Shown piece by piece: positions 61,926 through 64,000 of a stretch of 64,000 nucleotides of DNA. This stretch comes from Nocardia mikamii NBRC 108933. Lineage in GTDB: Bacteria; Actinomycetota; Actinomycetes; Mycobacteriales; Mycobacteriaceae. Every line of letters begins with the position of its first letter. The stretch's first letter is position 1. The translations under genes and the position numbers were made by a program. Location of the stretch: assembly GCF_001613505.1 (NCBI RefSeq), contig NZ_BDCM01000024.1, forward strand, positions 32,239 through 96,238. Direction: 5' to 3'. The notes beneath the pieces are model-generated. The model did no database searches, was not told where the DNA came from, and saw nothing but the letters and a program-made list of their open reading frames with translations.

Positions 61926-64000
61926 GTGCTGGAAGGACGCATCTTGGCAGTCTCCACCCAGACCAAGGCCGGTATTCCCGGAGCCCCGAAGCGGGTGTCT
62001 TTCGCGAAGATTCGTGAGCCCTTGGAGGTTCCGGACCTTCTCGATCTACAAACCGAATCGTTCGCGTGGCTGGTCGGTGCCCCCGATTGGCGTGAGCGGG
62101 CCATCGCCCGGGGCGACGCCAGCCCGGTCGGTGGGCTGGAGGAGGTGCTCGAGGAGCTCTCGCCGATCGAGGACTTCTCCGGTTCGATGTCCCTGTCCTT
62201 CTCCGATCCGCGCTTCGAAGAGGTCAAGGCCTCGATCGAAGAGTGCAAGGACAAGGACATGACCTACGCGGCACCGCTGTTCGTGACCGCGGAGTTCATC
62301 AACAACAACACCGGTGAGATCAAGTCGCAGACGGTCTTCATGGGTGATTTCCCGATGATGACCGACAAGGGCACGTTCATCATCAACGGCACCGAGCGCG
62401 TGGTCGTCTCGCAGCTGGTGCGCTCACCGGGTGTGTACTTCGACGAGTCCATCGACAAGGGCACCGAGAAGACGCTGCACAGCGTGCGCGTCATCCCGTC
62501 GCGTGGTGCGTGGCTGGAATTCGATGTCGACAAGCGCGACACGGTGGGCGTGCGTATCGATCGCAAGCGTCGTCAGCCGGTCACCGTGCTGCTCAAGGCG
62601 CTGGGCATGACCACCGAGGAGATCACCGAGCGTTTCGGTTTCTCCGAGATCATGCTGTCGACCCTGGAGAAGGACAACACCGCCGGCCAGGACGAGGCGC
62701 TGCTCGACATCTACCGCAAGCTGCGTCCGGGCGAGCCGCCGACCAAGGAGTCCGCGCAGACCCTGCTGGAGAACCTGTTCTTCAAGGAGAAGCGCTACGA
62801 CCTGGCTCGCGTCGGCCGCTACAAGGTCAACAAGAAGCTGGGCGTCAACACCGGTGAGCCCGTGGTCGGCTCGACGCTGAACCGCGAGGACATCGTCGCC
62901 ACCATCGAGTACCTGGTGCGCCTGCACCAGGGCGACAAGCTGATGACCGTTCCCGGCGGCGTCGAGGTTCCGGTCGAGGTCGACGACATCGACCACTTCG
63001 GCAACCGTCGCCTGCGCACCGTCGGCGAGCTGATCCAGAACCAGCTGCGCGTCGGCCTCTCGCGTATGGAACGCGTCGTGCGTGAGCGCATGACCACCCA
63101 GGACGTCGAGGCCATTACCCCGCAGACCCTGATCAACATCCGCCCGATCACGGCGGCGATCCGGGAGTTCTTCGGCACCTCGCAGCTGTCGCAGTTCATG
63201 GACCAGAACAACCCGCTGTCGGGTCTGACCCACAAGCGTCGTCTGTCGGCGCTGGGCCCGGGTGGTCTGTCCCGTGAGCGCGCCGGCCTGGAAGTGCGCG
63301 ACGTGCACCCCTCGCACTACGGCCGCATGTGCCCGATCGAGACTCCGGAAGGCCCGAACATCGGCCTGATCGGTTCGCTGTCGGTGTACGCGCGGGTCAA
63401 CCCGTTCGGTTTCATCGAGACCCCCTACCGCAAGGTGGAGAACGGCCGGGTCACCGACGAGGTCAAGTACCTGACCGCCGACGAGGAGGACCGGCACGTC
63501 CGGGCCCAGGCGAATTCGCCCGTCGACGCCGACGGCAACTTCCTCGAGGAGCGCGTGCTCGCCCGCCGCGGTAACGAGGAGATGGAATACGTCTCCCCGG
63601 CCGAGGTCGACTACATGGATGTCTCGCCGCGCCAGATGGTGTCGGTGGCGACCGCCATGATTCCGTTCCTGGAGCACGACGACGCCAACCGCGCCCTGAT
63701 GGGTGCGAACATGCAGCGTCAGGCCGTGCCGCTGATCCGTTCCGAGTCGCCGCTGGTCGGCACCGGTATGGAGCTGCGCGCCGCGGTGGACGCCGGCGAT
63801 GTCGTGGTGAACGAGAAGCCTGGTGTGGTGGAGGAGGTTTCGGCCGACTACATCACCGTCATGCACGACGACGGCACCCGGAAGTCCTATCGGATGCGCA
63901 AGTTCGCGCGTTCCAACCAGGGCACCTGCGCCAACCAGCGTCCGATCGTGGACGAGGGGCAGCGCGTCGAGCAGGGCCATGTGCTCGCCGACGGCCCCTG
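61926..64000 (+). CDS. rpoB: RNA polymerase beta subunit, 3' end beyond the window
   Basis: The first 691 codons of RpoB. The start used is GTG 61926 (LEGRILAVSTQTKAG follows), as in related species; a TTG six codons on, with GGAAGGA before it, is an alternative. Diagnostic stretches include EDFSGSMSLSFSDPRFEE, AAPLFVTAEFINNNTGEIKS and RLHQGDKLMTVPGGVEVP. The rifampicin region GTSQLSQFMDQNNPLSG, then LTHKRRLSALGPGG, carries Asp426, His436 and Ser441 (M. tuberculosis 435, 445 and 450), the susceptible residues. rpoC would follow outside the window. Confidence 0.98.
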   Translation, partial: MLEGRILAVSTQTKAGIPGAPKRVSFAKIREPLEVPDLLDLQTESFAWLVGAPDWRERAIARGDASPVGGLEEVLEELSPIEDFSGSMSLSFSDPRFEEVKASIEECKDKDMTYAAPLFVTAEFINNNTGEIKSQTVFMGDFPMMTDKGTFIINGTERVVVSQLVRSPGVYFDESIDKGTEKTLHSVRVIPSRGAWLEFDVDKRDTVGVRIDRKRRQPVTVLLKALGMTTEEITERFGFSEIMLSTLEKDNTAGQDEALLDIYRKLRPGEPPTKESAQTLLENLFFKEKRYDLARVGRYKVNKKLGVNTGEPVVGSTLNREDIVATIEYLVRLHQGDKLMTVPGGVEVPVEVDDIDHFGNRRLRTVGELIQNQLRVGLSRMERVVRERMTTQDVEAITPQTLINIRPITAAIREFFGTSQLSQFMDQNNPLSGLTHKRRLSALGPGGLSRERAGLEVRDVHPSHYGRMCPIETPEGPNIGLIGSLSVYARVNPFGFIETPYRKVENGRVTDEVKYLTADEEDRHVRAQANSPVDADGNFLEERVLARRGNEEMEYVSPAEVDYMDVSPRQMVSVATAMIPFLEHDDANRALMGANMQRQAVPLIRSESPLVGTGMELRAAVDAGDVVVNEKPGVVEEVSADYITVMHDDGTRKSYRMRKFARSNQGTCANQRPIVDEGQRVEQGHVLADGP

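Noticed and set aside
63175..63260. Rifampicin-resistance changes in rpoB
   Set aside because: The residues at the main resistance positions (Asp426, His436, Ser441) are the susceptible ones.
62424..63980. A 518-codon minus-strand frame opposite rpoB
   Set aside because: It is an exact shadow of RpoB coding sequence and resembles no family.

Overview
The window is GC-rich chromosomal DNA from a mycolic-acid-producing actinomycete, most likely Nocardia or a close relative. Three things point there. The gene order follows Mycobacterium tuberculosis, from the menaquinone genes (menA, menE, pit, menB, menD, mgtA, menG, menJ, grcC, htpX, yajQ) to the tRNA-Thr/tRNA-Met/rpmG/had/tRNA-Trp/secE/nusG/rplKA/rplJL/mkl/rpoB block. 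There is a MaoC-type mycolate dehydratase and a complete mce operon. A candidate IdeR iron box and many leaderless starts are also present. I see no phage, insertion sequence or CRISPR array.

Layout. Positions 1-9.9 kb carry small regulators and metabolic genes: a quinone oxidoreductase cut by the window edge, an XRE/MmyB regulator, an acyltransferase, a LysR/DapA-family pair, BldC, a Cds1-like PLP enzyme and an HTH/Clp-N pair. Positions 9-41 kb hold a dispersed menaquinone cluster (menA, menE, menB, menD, menG, menJ and a polyprenyl diphosphate synthase). It is interrupted by accessory modules: a SARP/AfsR regulator facing a DrrAB-type exporter, a decayed siderophore-interacting gene behind an intact iron box, a TetR/aldo-keto reductase pair, a nitrate reductase fused to its own diflavin reductase, and a TetR-controlled MFS pump with an SGNH hydrolase. 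menF, menC and menH are not in the window. Positions 42.9-49.5 kb are the translation and secretion core: four tRNAs, rpmG, fused hadAB, secE, nusG, rplK, rplA, rplJ and rplL. Positions 49.7-61.4 kb are mceG joined to yrbEAB-mceABCDEF and two Mce-associated genes. The window ends inside rpoB.

How it works together. MenD, MenE, MenB, MenA and MenG perform consecutive or near-consecutive steps of menaquinone synthesis. GrcC probably supplies the isoprenoid tail and MenJ saturates one of its units. A PaaI-type hotdog thioesterase facing menB is a candidate for the DHNA-CoA hydrolase step. MceG is the ATPase expected to power the MCE lipid importer encoded directly after it. At least fifteen starts across the window have a TANNNT -10 box placed 6-8 nt before ATG/GTG, so leaderless transcription looks common here.
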